This document shows, one piece after another, positions 1 through 5,884 of a DNA stretch of 5,884 nucleotides. The stretch is from an uncultured Lachnospiraceae bacterium. GTDB taxonomy: Bacteria; Bacillota; Clostridia; Lachnospirales; Lachnospiraceae. The DNA lies in the NCBI GenBank assembly GCA_910586605.1, contig CAJUJR010000121.1, forward strand, positions 1 through 5,884, written 5' to 3'. The notes beneath the pieces are model-generated. The model worked only from the letters and a program-made list of their open reading frames with translations, searched no databases and was not told where the DNA came from. Every line of letters starts with the position of its first letter. Position 1 is the first letter of the stretch. The position numbers and the translations under genes were made by a program.

Positions 1-82
1 GGGAAGATATTTTTTATTTCCTTAAGTCCGACTACGATTGGCTGTGAATAGTAACTTTTTTTCATAGGGGCAGAAATTTCCT

Positions 83-100
83 TTGCAAAAAGCTTTGCAA
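83..100. repeat. Inverted repeat overlapping the -35 box, candidate operator
   Basis: TTGCAAA (83-89) and TTTGCAA (94-100) are perfect 7-base reverse complements separated by AAGC. The right arm contains the whole -35 hexamer of the promoter at 95-123, so a dimeric protein bound here would block RNA polymerase. It is not followed by a T-run, so a terminator for an upstream gene is unlikely. That it is an operator is inference; no regulator is identified. Confidence 0.4.
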
Positions 101-123
101 TAAAAATCTGTTTGTTATATACT
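95..123 (+). promoter_or_regulatory. Sigma-A promoter of the L,D-transpeptidase gene
   Basis: The -35 box is TTGCAA (95-100) and the -10 box is TATACT (118-123), with a 17-base spacer. Both are close to the sigma-A consensus. Transcription should begin near 130. That would put the upstream in-frame ATG at 134 almost at the 5' end of the message with no ribosome site, so this promoter supports a later start codon at 173 or 176. The rest of bases 1-175 shows no gene. Confidence 0.75.
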
Positions 124-175
124 ATAGTGGTTTATGAGAATTACTATTTCAGAAATGAGGGGGAAGATACTAGTG

Positions 176-1660
176 ATGAAGAGAAAGAAAGTATGGATAG
201 GGGCGGCCTGTCTTGCCGTGTTGCTTTGCGCAGGGGCGTTTGCTGCATTTATTTATATAAAAGGGCAGGCAGAGGAACATTTTGCAAAAGGTACTATATT
301 AAATGGCGTTGATGTGTCGGGGATGACATTAGAGGAGCTGGATAAGCGTATTGGCCAATATTCTATTGATGTTGTGCAAAAGGATAGGGATGGTGAAAGT
401 TTTTCTGAAACAATTTTAGGAAATGAATTTAATATTGGGATTGGCCAGAACGAGGATGCCGCAAAGAAAGTATTGCGGGAGCAGGGGATTTTACAATATC
501 TGCTGGGAAAGGGTACAGAACATACTGTTGAAAACTGGGTGGAATATGACGAGAAAAAGCTTGAGGATGCCATCCGCAGATTGTCCTGTTTTGATACGTC
601 TAAAACGGCAGAGCCAGAAGATGCCCATATTTCAAAATACAACAAGGCGGAAGGCTGTTACCGGATAATTGCGGAGTCTGATGGGAATACGCTGGAAGAA
701 GGAGAAGCATTTGATGTAATCATGAAGGCGGTTCATCAAATGGAGCCAGAAGTTAACCTTCTTGAAGAAGGCTGTTATAAAATGGCGGCGGTCGCAAGTG
801 ATGACAAGGCATTGGCGGAGCTGCTGGAGGAATTAAATGCATATGTTGGGACAAAAATTACTTATCATTTTGGGACAAAGAAAGAGGTCGTAGATGGTAA
901 ACTGATTTCTAAGTGGATTAAGGTAAATAAAAAGAATCAAGTGGTTTTTAAGAAGGAAAAAATCAGTGAATTTGTTGCTTCACTGCGGCGGAAATACGAT
1001 ACGATTTTCCGTTCCAGAAAATTTAAAACCAGTTATGGAAAGAAGATAACAGTTGAGGGCGGCGACTATGGCTGGTGGATGAATTATACAGAAGAGGAAA
1101 AGCAGCTTTTGAAGCAGATTAAGAAAAAAAAGAGCGGGAAAAGGACGCCAGTATACTATCAGACAGCGAAAAGCTATGGGGCAAAGGATTATGGGGATTC
1201 TTATATAGAAATTAACTTAACCATGCAGCAGGTCTTTTTGTACATTAATGGGAAGAAAATACTAGAAACTGATTGTGTAACAGGAAATTCTGCCCGCGGT
1301 TATGATACGCCTGCAGGTGCGTACAGCATTACTTATACAGAACGGGATGCAACATTAAAAGGGGAAAACTATGCTACGCCAGTAAAGTACTGGATGCCGT
1401 TTAACCATAATATAGGGTTGCATGACGCAAATTGGCGGAGTCGTTTTGGCGGTGAGGAATATAAGAGAAATGGCTCGCATGGCTGTGTGAACCTTCCTCC
1501 TGAAAAAGCAGAAAAGATTTTTAAGTATGCTGAAAAAGGGATGCCGGTAATTTGTTATCATCTTGAAGTGAAAGAGGATAAAACAAAAGAACAGGATAAG
1601 AAAAAAGATGGGCAGGATAAGAAGGACAGGAAAAGTGGTTTAGGGCAGCCTGCACACTAA
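176..1660 (+). CDS. Membrane-anchored L,D-transpeptidase (YkuD domain)
   Basis: This is predicted to be an extracytoplasmic enzyme that makes 3-3 peptidoglycan cross-links, 494 residues from the ATG at 176. A basic start (MKRKK) is followed by one hydrophobic segment, about residues 6-28, which is a signal anchor. The long middle, about 40-330, fits the peptidoglycan-binding domain common in clostridial L,D-transpeptidases, with an early NGVDVSGMT motif and GGDYGWW at about 295. The YkuD catalytic domain spans about 341-460 and holds His416 and the SHGCVN motif with Cys437 as nucleophile. The C-terminal tail, about 463-494, is very rich in Lys, Asp and Gln. GAGGGGGAAG at 157-166 serves as ribosome site. 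GTG at 173 is an equally possible start, and an ATG at 134 is disfavoured by the promoter. It has its own promoter and no obvious terminator. The family call is firm; the physiological substrate is inferred. Confidence 0.92.
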   Translation: MKRKKVWIGAACLAVLLCAGAFAAFIYIKGQAEEHFAKGTILNGVDVSGMTLEELDKRIGQYSIDVVQKDRDGESFSETILGNEFNIGIGQNEDAAKKVLREQGILQYLLGKGTEHTVENWVEYDEKKLEDAIRRLSCFDTSKTAEPEDAHISKYNKAEGCYRIIAESDGNTLEEGEAFDVIMKAVHQMEPEVNLLEEGCYKMAAVASDDKALAELLEELNAYVGTKITYHFGTKKEVVDGKLISKWIKVNKKNQVVFKKEKISEFVASLRRKYDTIFRSRKFKTSYGKKITVEGGDYGWWMNYTEEEKQLLKQIKKKKSGKRTPVYYQTAKSYGAKDYGDSYIEINLTMQQVFLYINGKKILETDCVTGNSARGYDTPAGAYSITYTERDATLKGENYATPVKYWMPFNHNIGLHDANWRSRFGGEEYKRNGSHGCVNLPPEKAEKIFKYAEKGMPVICYHLEVKEDKTKEQDKKKDGQDKKDRKSGLGQPAH

Positions 1661-1752
1661 TTTGGGAAAATAAACAATCTCTTATGTGCAAGCGCTACGA
1701 GTCTGTCTGCTTACTGGAATTCGCCGTAAAAAGTAACTTTAATTAGCGAAGT

Positions 1753-1781
1753 TTGTCAATATATAGGTTTTATGCTATACT
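1753..1781 (+). promoter_or_regulatory. Extended -10 sigma-A promoter of the thyX operon
   Basis: The -35 box is TTGTCA (1753-1758) and the -10 box is TATACT (1776-1781), with a 17-base spacer. A TGC triplet directly precedes the -10, giving an extended -10 element. Predicted transcription start is near 1788. It is the only strong promoter seen ahead of thyX, the MATE gene and the DUF3842 gene, so it probably serves all three. Confidence 0.75.
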
Positions 1782-1787
1782 AGAGCA

Positions 1788-1941
1788 AAATATAGGCGGC
1801 GATAAGGCATTGTCTAGAAATTTTAACGGCGCAGTGGTGCGGAACAGGTGGTTTCATACTTTAATTTCTGGCCGGATGGAGCACTAGCCATAAGTTGATA
1901 AAAGTTTAATATACAAAGAGAAAGAATGGAGTATTGGTGGT
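1788..1941 (+). promoter_or_regulatory. Long 5' leader of thyX with a predicted hairpin
   Basis: The predicted transcript has about 150 untranslated bases before thyX. CTAGAAATT (1814-1822) can pair with AATTTCTGG (1863-1871) in a 9-bp stem with one G-U pair. Inside it, CGCA (1830-1833) pairs with TGCG (1838-1841) around a GTGG loop. I do not recognise a known riboswitch class; the tetrahydrofolate riboswitch was considered and does not fit. The thyX ribosome site, GGAG at 1928-1931, lies outside this stem. A regulatory role is inference. Confidence 0.3.
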
Positions 1942-3330
1942 ATGGAAAAGAGTTCACAGGCTAAAATAATTAGTTGGAATATGAATCATGGGGAAATCTG
2001 CGCCAGCGCGGCGAGGATATCGACTACAAAAGGAAATGCAGCAGAAATTCTTGAGAAGGCTAAAGAGAATGAAAAAAATGGGGAATTGGTTCAAAAGGTT
2101 TTGGCGTCAGGGCATAAATCTGTGATTGAACATGCTGTTTTTACAATTGCTTTTTGTGATGTTTCTGCTTTTGTGGAACAGTTTTTTATTGAATCCCGTC
2201 TGGCTTCTTTTACTGTGAAATCAAGGCGTTATGTGGATTTTAGCAGTCTTGGTTACTATATTCCACAGGAATTAACAGGAAAAGAATTGGAAAGCTACTG
2301 TAGTTATATGGATATGCTGTTTTTGGCATATCAGAAGATGTTGGAAAATGGAATCCCAAAAGAAGACGCCCGTTTTTTGCTTCCATACTCTTTCCATAGT
2401 AACTTATATTGTACGGTAAATGCCCGTGAGTTAATTTACTGGATTCAGTCAATACAGTGTGGGCGTGGCAAGGATATCCCTGAGTTGCAGGATTTGGCAG
2501 GCCAGTTAGCAGAACAGATGGGTAAGGTATTTCCATGCCTTCTTCCTGAACTTGAAGCAGGCAGAGAAAATAGCAATATGGAGGAAGAAGTTTCCTATGA
2601 GCCAAAAGTCCGGAATTCAATGTCGATGGTTGATTCGAGGGAAGCAGGAAGGGTGAGGATGATAAATGAACCATCTGCTCCGCTTAAACTTTTGGAAATG
2701 GCTTATTGTACAAGCCATCCAGGATTTCATCAGCCTTTTGAAGTGGGGATGCTGTTTAAAACAGAGCGTCTCCGTGAATTGGAGCAGTTATCATATTCTT
2801 TCCTGATTTCAGATATTACATTGTCTGGCATTACCCATATTGTCCGTCACCGTATGCAGTCAATACTGATTCCGTCAATAAAGGATATTAACCATAGTAA
2901 GTGCATTTTACCAGATACTATAAAAGAAGACCCTGGGATGGCAGACTTTTACTGGCAGGTTCTTGAGAAAGCAAACCATATGGCAAAACAGATGAGCCAG
3001 GATGAAACGCTTAAAAAGTATAGTTATTATTATGCGTTAAGCGGAAATACGATGGATATTATGACCACGGTAAATGCTAGGGAGCTGCACCATTTTATGA
3101 AATTAAGGACATGTAACCGGGCACAGTGGGAAATTAGGAAAATTGCTGTTGAGATGCTGAAACAGCTCCGTAGTTCCTGCCCAGAGCTTTTTCAGTATTT
3201 TGGGCCAAATTGCTATGTCGGCGGAAGATGCCCAGAAGGAAATCTGAGCTGCAATAAAATGGATGAAGTAGTATGGCAGTTTAAGAATATGGAACAAGTA
3301 TGGAAATTAGAGGATTTGCTTCAGATTTAG
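1942..3330 (+). CDS. thyX: Double-length flavin-dependent thymidylate synthase (tandem ThyX)
   Basis: ThyX makes dTMP from dUMP using methylene-tetrahydrofolate as carbon donor and FAD/NADPH as reductant, in the cytoplasm. This protein has 462 residues, about twice the usual ThyX length, and reads as two ThyX copies. The N half has E63-H64, ESR-x7-S (Arg86, Ser94) followed by RRYVD, and NAREL at 160-164. The C half has the classic RHR-x7-S (302-304, Ser312), NAREL at 378-382, then LR (388-389) and AQWEIR (394-399). Matching motifs lie exactly 218 residues apart. The halves have decayed differently: the N half lost RHR and AQWEIR, while the C half lost EH (now E281-Q282) and S-x-R-Y. GGAG at 1928-1931 is the ribosome site. 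It is first in an operon with the MATE gene. The family is secure; full activity is inferred. Confidence 0.9.
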   Translation: MEKSSQAKIISWNMNHGEICASAARISTTKGNAAEILEKAKENEKNGELVQKVLASGHKSVIEHAVFTIAFCDVSAFVEQFFIESRLASFTVKSRRYVDFSSLGYYIPQELTGKELESYCSYMDMLFLAYQKMLENGIPKEDARFLLPYSFHSNLYCTVNARELIYWIQSIQCGRGKDIPELQDLAGQLAEQMGKVFPCLLPELEAGRENSNMEEEVSYEPKVRNSMSMVDSREAGRVRMINEPSAPLKLLEMAYCTSHPGFHQPFEVGMLFKTERLRELEQLSYSFLISDITLSGITHIVRHRMQSILIPSIKDINHSKCILPDTIKEDPGMADFYWQVLEKANHMAKQMSQDETLKKYSYYYALSGNTMDIMTTVNARELHHFMKLRTCNRAQWEIRKIAVEMLKQLRSSCPELFQYFGPNCYVGGRCPEGNLSCNKMDEVVWQFKNMEQVWKLEDLLQI

Positions 3331-3340
3331 GGATAATGAA

Positions 3341-4750
3341 ATGCAAAATAGACGGACAGGGAAACATCTGCAAAAAGTAATACAACTTAGTGTTCCAGCA
3401 GTGATGGCAGAAATCAGCTCCATTGCCATGCAGTATATTGATGCGGCGATGGTAGGAAGCCTTGGGGCGGATGCAACAGGGGCGATTGGCCTTGTTACTA
3501 GTACAACTTGGCTTTTTGGTGGATTTTGTATTGCACTGGCAACAGGTTTTTCTGTACAGGTAGCACATTTAACGGGTGCAAAGAAAGATAAGGATGCGCG
3601 TGGTGTTTTACGCCAGGCATTGTTATGTACTTTATTGTTTGGCATAATGCTTTCGGCAGTTGGGATTGGGGTTAGCAGATACCTTCCGGGCTGGCTTGGA
3701 GGGGAGGACAGGATTTGTGCAGATGCCTCCCGCTATTTTTTGATTTATGCCTGTGCACTGCCGGCAACACAGATACGACAGACTGCTGGCAGCATGTTGC
3801 AGTGCAGTGGGGATATGCGTATCCCAAGCAGGCTGAATATTTTAATGTGTGTGCTGGATGTTGTGTTTAATGGCTTGCTTATTTTCCCGGCACGGCAGGT
3901 TTCTTTTTTGGGGTTTTCTATTCCCGTTGCTGGCGCAGGGCTTGGCGTAATGGGGGCGGCGCTGGGGACGGCTTTGTCTGAGGTGATTACGGCATCGCTA
4001 ATGTTATATGCAGTTTGTTTCCGTTCGGAACGTTTGCGGCTGGGACGGCATGGCGCCTGGCGGATAGAAGGGAAGTGCCTTGGTACTGCTTTGCGCCTTG
4101 CCCTGCCAATGGCAATGGAGCATGTTATTTTATGCGGTGCGCAAATTGCGGCAACACGCATTGTCGCGCCTTTGGGGACGGTTGCTGTTGCAGCAAATTC
4201 GCTGGCAGTAACAGCAGAGAGTTTTTGCTATATGCCAGGGTATGGGATTTCGGCAGCGGCTACGACATTGGTGGGGCAGGGCATAGGCGCTGGAAAGTTG
4301 CAGCTTGCCAAAAACTACGCCCGGCTGTCGGTAATGTTAGGGGCGGCTGTAATGACGTTTACTGGTGGATTGATGTTTTTGGGCGCTCCATTGATGTTTT
4401 CTGTGCTGACGCCAGATTTGGCAATTCGGGAACTTGGAACAACAGTATTGCGTATTGAAGTGTTTGCAGAACCGCTATATGCGGTATCAATTGTTACTGC
4501 TGGTGCGCTCCGCGGTGCAGGGGATACCCTGGTTCCAAGTATTTTAAACCTTGCGAGCATGTGGGGAATCCGAATTACGTCGGCAGCTTTTTTGGCTCCG
4601 CGTATCGGCTTGGTTGGCGTATGGATTGCGATGTGCGGGGAACTATGTGTGCGTGGCATTTTGTTTTTGATTAGGTTGATGCGTGGAAAGTGGCTGACAA
4701 GGGGAAGCGTTGGAGGAGGGAAAAAACTTGATGGACATATTAGTGATTGA
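3341..4750 (+). CDS. MATE-family multidrug/Na+ exporter
   Basis: A 469-residue integral membrane protein of the usual MATE length (about 450-480) with around 12 hydrophobic segments in two related halves. These transporters export organic cations, drugs or metabolites in exchange for Na+ or H+. Family signs are the first helix with Asp34 in QYIDAAMVG, SGDMRIPS followed by a hydrophobic stretch in the first half, PGYGISAAATTLVGQ near 299, and GALRGAGDT at 388-396 in the second half. The substrate cannot be told from sequence. The start ATG lies 10 bases after the thyX stop, and its ribosome site AGGGA (3329-3333) overlaps that stop codon, so translation is probably coupled. An ATG at 3336 is in another frame. 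The gene looks richer in G and C than thyX, which may reflect hydrophobic-residue codons. Confidence 0.9.
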   Translation: MQNRRTGKHLQKVIQLSVPAVMAEISSIAMQYIDAAMVGSLGADATGAIGLVTSTTWLFGGFCIALATGFSVQVAHLTGAKKDKDARGVLRQALLCTLLFGIMLSAVGIGVSRYLPGWLGGEDRICADASRYFLIYACALPATQIRQTAGSMLQCSGDMRIPSRLNILMCVLDVVFNGLLIFPARQVSFLGFSIPVAGAGLGVMGAALGTALSEVITASLMLYAVCFRSERLRLGRHGAWRIEGKCLGTALRLALPMAMEHVILCGAQIAATRIVAPLGTVAVAANSLAVTAESFCYMPGYGISAAATTLVGQGIGAGKLQLAKNYARLSVMLGAAVMTFTGGLMFLGAPLMFSVLTPDLAIRELGTTVLRIEVFAEPLYAVSIVTAGALRGAGDTLVPSILNLASMWGIRITSAAFLAPRIGLVGVWIAMCGELCVRGILFLIRLMRGKWLTRGSVGGGKKLDGHISD

Positions 4751-5159
4751 TGCACAGGGTGGCGGCATTGGAAGGCAGCTTGTTTCTGCTATTAAGAAAT
4801 ATTTTCCAGGACAGCTTGTTACAGCGGTTGGTACAAACAGTACCGCGGCATCTGCCATGCTGAAAGCAGGTGCGGATGAGGCGGCGACTGGTGAAAATGC
4901 AGTAAAAGTCTGCTGCCGCCGTGCAGATTTAATTATTGGTCCAATAGGGATTGTAATTGCGGATTCCCTGCTTGGGGAGATTACCCCAGCAATGGCTGTA
5001 GCAGTGGGGCAGAGCAATGCGAAGCGGATATTGATTCCGATAAACCATTGTGATAATTATATTGTAGGCGTGCCTGATTTATCTATGGCAAAGCTGATAG
5101 ATAGTGTGATAAAAGAGGTAGGGCTGCATATCCGGCAGGCGGAGGGGCTGAGTGATTAG
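4731..5159 (+). CDS. DUF3842 family protein, Rossmann-like
   Basis: A 142-residue soluble protein recognised as DUF3842, a Firmicutes family without known function. It begins with a beta strand and glycine loop, ILVIDAQGGGIG at 3-14, resembling a dinucleotide-binding Rossmann motif. Other family-typical segments are GTNSTAASAMLKAGAD (34-49), ATGENAV (52-58), IIGPIG (68-73), LGEITP (81-86) and ILIPIN (100-105). The start is ATG 4731 because GGAGGAGGG at 4712-4720 is an excellent ribosome site for it; the frame extends upstream to a TTG at 4710, which would lie ahead of that site. The gene overlaps the MATE gene by 20 bases, showing co-transcription and probably coupling. Nucleotide binding is inferred from the glycine loop only. 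Confidence 0.88.
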   Translation: MDILVIDAQGGGIGRQLVSAIKKYFPGQLVTAVGTNSTAASAMLKAGADEAATGENAVKVCCRRADLIIGPIGIVIADSLLGEITPAMAVAVGQSNAKRILIPINHCDNYIVGVPDLSMAKLIDSVIKEVGLHIRQAEGLSD

Positions 5160-5179
5160 TAAACGAATTTTACGCAGAA

Positions 5180-5259
5180 TAAATTTCTATCTGCAAGGCG
5201 GAAGATTGAACTGTAGCGAGTGCTACAGCTCAATCTTCCGCCTTGCAGATAGAAATTTA
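5180..5259. repeat. Near-perfect 38-bp-arm palindrome between convergent genes
   Basis: The left arm (5180-5217) and right arm (5222-5259) are reverse complements with one mismatch, around the 4-base loop GAGT (5218-5221). The mismatch is A5210 against C5229. In RNA made from the minus strand the same position is a U-G wobble, so only that transcript folds without a break. The hairpin starts 20 bases after the DUF3842 stop and 2 bases after the stop of the leftward gene. It could act as a bidirectional terminator, but neither flank has a long T-run and the stem is far longer than a usual terminator. A small palindromic mobile repeat is the alternative. Confidence 0.85.
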
Positions 5260-5261
5260 GG

Positions 5262-5612
5262 TTAGTCCAATATGAGGCCTTTTTTCTTCCTATTTTTCTT
5301 TCTCGGATACTCTCTGATACGGGTAACAAAATCAAGATTGACAATTTCACGTTGGCCGGTATTTCTCTCGATAATCATGCCGCCGTCATTAATTTCCTTT
5401 ATAATTCCCTGTACGCTGCCGTCATTTGAAGTAATTGTATAAATGATGCACTCTTCACCAATAAATTGCTTTGCAAGTTCTTTCATAACCAATATCTCCT
5501 TATTTTGTTTTCTTCGGTTTTGTATTTGCCACACAGCCGCCGTTGTTTGTTGCTTTTTCCTGATACACAAAAAGATAATCAAAATAACGACAATCCACAA
5601 ATAATTTACCAT
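5262..5612 (-). CDS. Small single-pass membrane protein with Sm-like C-terminal domain
   Basis: A 116-residue protein, last gene of the leftward operon. Residues about 4-18 are one hydrophobic helix followed by RKKQQ, which predicts a cytoplasmic C terminus. Residues about 43-105 are beta-rich: FIGEECIIYTITSNDGSVQG, then a turn with NDGGMIIE and a strand ending VTRIREYP. This resembles a short Sm-like barrel, perhaps DUF6897, a name I give from memory without certainty. The tail is strongly basic (RKKNRKKK). Ribosome site AGGAGGG (5619-5625) is 6 bases from the start. A second in-frame start at Met43 (5486) has its own ribosome site, so the native protein may be the 74-residue soluble form. 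The gene overlaps the upstream 42-residue gene by 7 bases. Function is unknown; nucleic-acid binding is a guess from the basic tail. Confidence 0.7.
   Translation of the reverse strand: MVNYLWIVVILIIFLCIRKKQQTTAAVWQIQNRRKQNKEILVMKELAKQFIGEECIIYTITSNDGSVQGIIKEINDGGMIIERNTGQREIVNLDFVTRIREYPRKKNRKKKGLILD
5484..5501 (-). promoter_or_regulatory. Internal ribosome site and alternative start (Met43)
   Basis: On the minus strand AAGGAG (5501-5496) stands 9 bases ahead of an in-frame ATG (5486-5484) inside the gene at 5262-5612. The strength and spacing are as good as at real starts in this window. Initiation here would give a 74-residue protein holding only the beta-rich domain and basic tail, without the membrane helix. 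Confidence 0.6.
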
Positions 5613-5734
5613 TGCTTACCCTCCTGCCGGTTTTTCAGGAAATCTATTATAATCTTTTCGGCTTCATCACAACTGACCATCCATTTCTTTTGGAACTTTG
5701 TATTATAAACGGACGCTGTTTTTTCGGGATTCAT
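5606..5734 (-). CDS. Uncharacterised 42-residue protein
   Basis: I do not recognise this protein. It has 42 residues starting MNPEKTASVY and ends NRQEGKQW, with a basic KFQKKW patch near 13-18 and a predicted amphipathic helix at about 23-36 (DEAEKIIIDFLKNR). There is no signal peptide or membrane helix. The start is chosen because AGGAGG (5749-5744) lies 9 bases upstream; a longer version from an ATG at 5794 lacks a ribosome site and lies deep within the regulator gene. It overlaps the regulator gene by 32 bases and the next gene by 7 bases (ATGGTAA), the arrangement of a translationally coupled operon. That packing is the main reason to think it is real. Confidence 0.55.
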   Translation of the reverse strand: MNPEKTASVYNTKFQKKWMVSCDEAEKIIIDFLKNRQEGKQW

Positions 5735-5884
5735 TTTCTTCTTCCTCCTGTAAATAGAAAACATCTTCTGCCATGACGCCGCATACCTTTGCAATCGTTA
5801 GGGCAAGGGTAACAGACGGCGAATAATCGCCCCGTTCAATCAGGCTGATTGTCTGCCTTGATACGCCGCATAATCGCCCCATTT
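5703..5884 (-). CDS. XRE-family helix-turn-helix regulator, N terminus cut by the window end
   Basis: The frame is open to the right edge, so the true start is outside. The visible 59 codons from the Met at 5882 include the DNA-recognition helix region (CGVSRQTISLIERGDYSPSV), a following helix (TLALTIAKVCGV) and AEDVFYLQEEEEN. This is the usual layout of the small Firmicutes XRE regulators of about 65-75 residues, so only about 10-15 residues are probably missing. The end beyond the EEEE run is somewhat longer than usual, running on in ESRKNSVRL, because the frame continues through the start of the 42-residue gene. It is the first visible gene of the leftward operon; such regulators often control their own operon together with a small membrane protein. 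The true length and any upstream promoter are not visible. Confidence 0.85.
   Translation of the reverse strand, partial: MGRLCGVSRQTISLIERGDYSPSVTLALTIAKVCGVMAEDVFYLQEEEENESRKNSVRL

Larger units (their letters stand above)
1661..1941 (+). other. Intergenic region with thyX promoter and leader
   Basis: This 281-base stretch has no convincing gene. The first 90 bases lack a GC-rich hairpin followed by T's, so I see no intrinsic terminator for the transpeptidase gene. A weak TTCGC/GCGAA pair (1720-1724 and 1746-1750) lies just upstream of the thyX promoter. The remainder is the thyX promoter and its 5' leader. Confidence 0.6.

Noticed and set aside
134..175. Upstream in-frame ATG codons (134 and 155) for the L,D-transpeptidase
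   Set aside because: The first lies about four bases from the predicted transcription start and neither has a ribosome site; the later start is directly followed by a normal basic signal-anchor sequence.
50..1740. The 9-mer AGTAACTTT upstream of both promoters (50-58 and 1732-1740)
   Set aside because: It stands at different distances from the two -35 boxes and such a match between two AT-rich regions is easily due to chance.
1720..1750. TTCGC/GCGAA pair as terminator of the transpeptidase gene
   Set aside because: It has only five pairs, a 21-base loop and no T-run after it.
1926..1964. A 12-codon frame overlapping the thyX start (MEYWWYGKEFTG)
   Set aside because: It has only a weak ribosome site and its length is expected by chance.
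3281..4755. Several long minus-strand frames opposite thyX and the MATE gene
   Set aside because: Their translations lack domain features and ribosome sites and are explained by the codon use of the real genes on the plus strand.
5156..5350. A 64-codon leftward frame across the palindrome
   Set aside because: It is out of frame with the Sm-like gene, has no family resemblance and runs through the hairpin; it is a shadow frame.
5606..5794. The 62-residue version of the small leftward protein
   Set aside because: No ribosome site precedes 5794, while AGGAGG sits at 9 bases from the internal start at 5734.

Overview
The window looks like chromosomal DNA from a low-to-mid GC Gram-positive Clostridia, most likely Lachnospiraceae. 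The reasons are strong AGGAGG-type ribosome sites, sigma-A promoters with 17-bp spacers, a clostridial-type L,D-transpeptidase, a flavin-dependent thymidylate synthase and a DUF3842 protein. The genus cannot be fixed from the sequence alone. No tRNA, rRNA, CRISPR array, transposase or phage gene was seen.

Layout. Bases 1-175 hold no recognisable gene but carry a clear promoter (95-123) overlapped by an 18-bp inverted repeat. A monocistronic gene (176-1660) follows, for a membrane-anchored L,D-transpeptidase acting on peptidoglycan. A 281-base intergenic region (1661-1941) holds an extended -10 promoter and a leader of about 150 nt with hairpin potential. It drives a rightward operon of three tightly packed genes: a double-length ThyX (1942-3330), a MATE-family exporter (3341-4750, 10-nt gap) and a DUF3842 protein (4731-5159, 20-nt overlap). 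The operon runs into a nearly perfect 38-bp-arm palindrome (5180-5259). On its far side lies a leftward operon read from the right edge: an XRE-type regulator cut by the window end (5703-5884), an uncharacterised 42-residue protein (5606-5734) and a small membrane/Sm-like protein (5262-5612), each overlapping the next.

How the genes work together. The transpeptidase stands alone. The thyX operon joins dTMP synthesis to an exporter and a protein of unknown function; only co-expression can be inferred. The leftward operon resembles small regulator-plus-membrane-protein cassettes, but its function is unknown.

The most interesting points are three. ThyX is an internal duplication in which the two halves keep different catalytic motifs at an exact 218-residue offset. 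The long palindrome lies between convergent operons. The last leftward gene has two well-placed in-frame starts that would give membrane-anchored and soluble forms. Nothing here proves a wholly new system.
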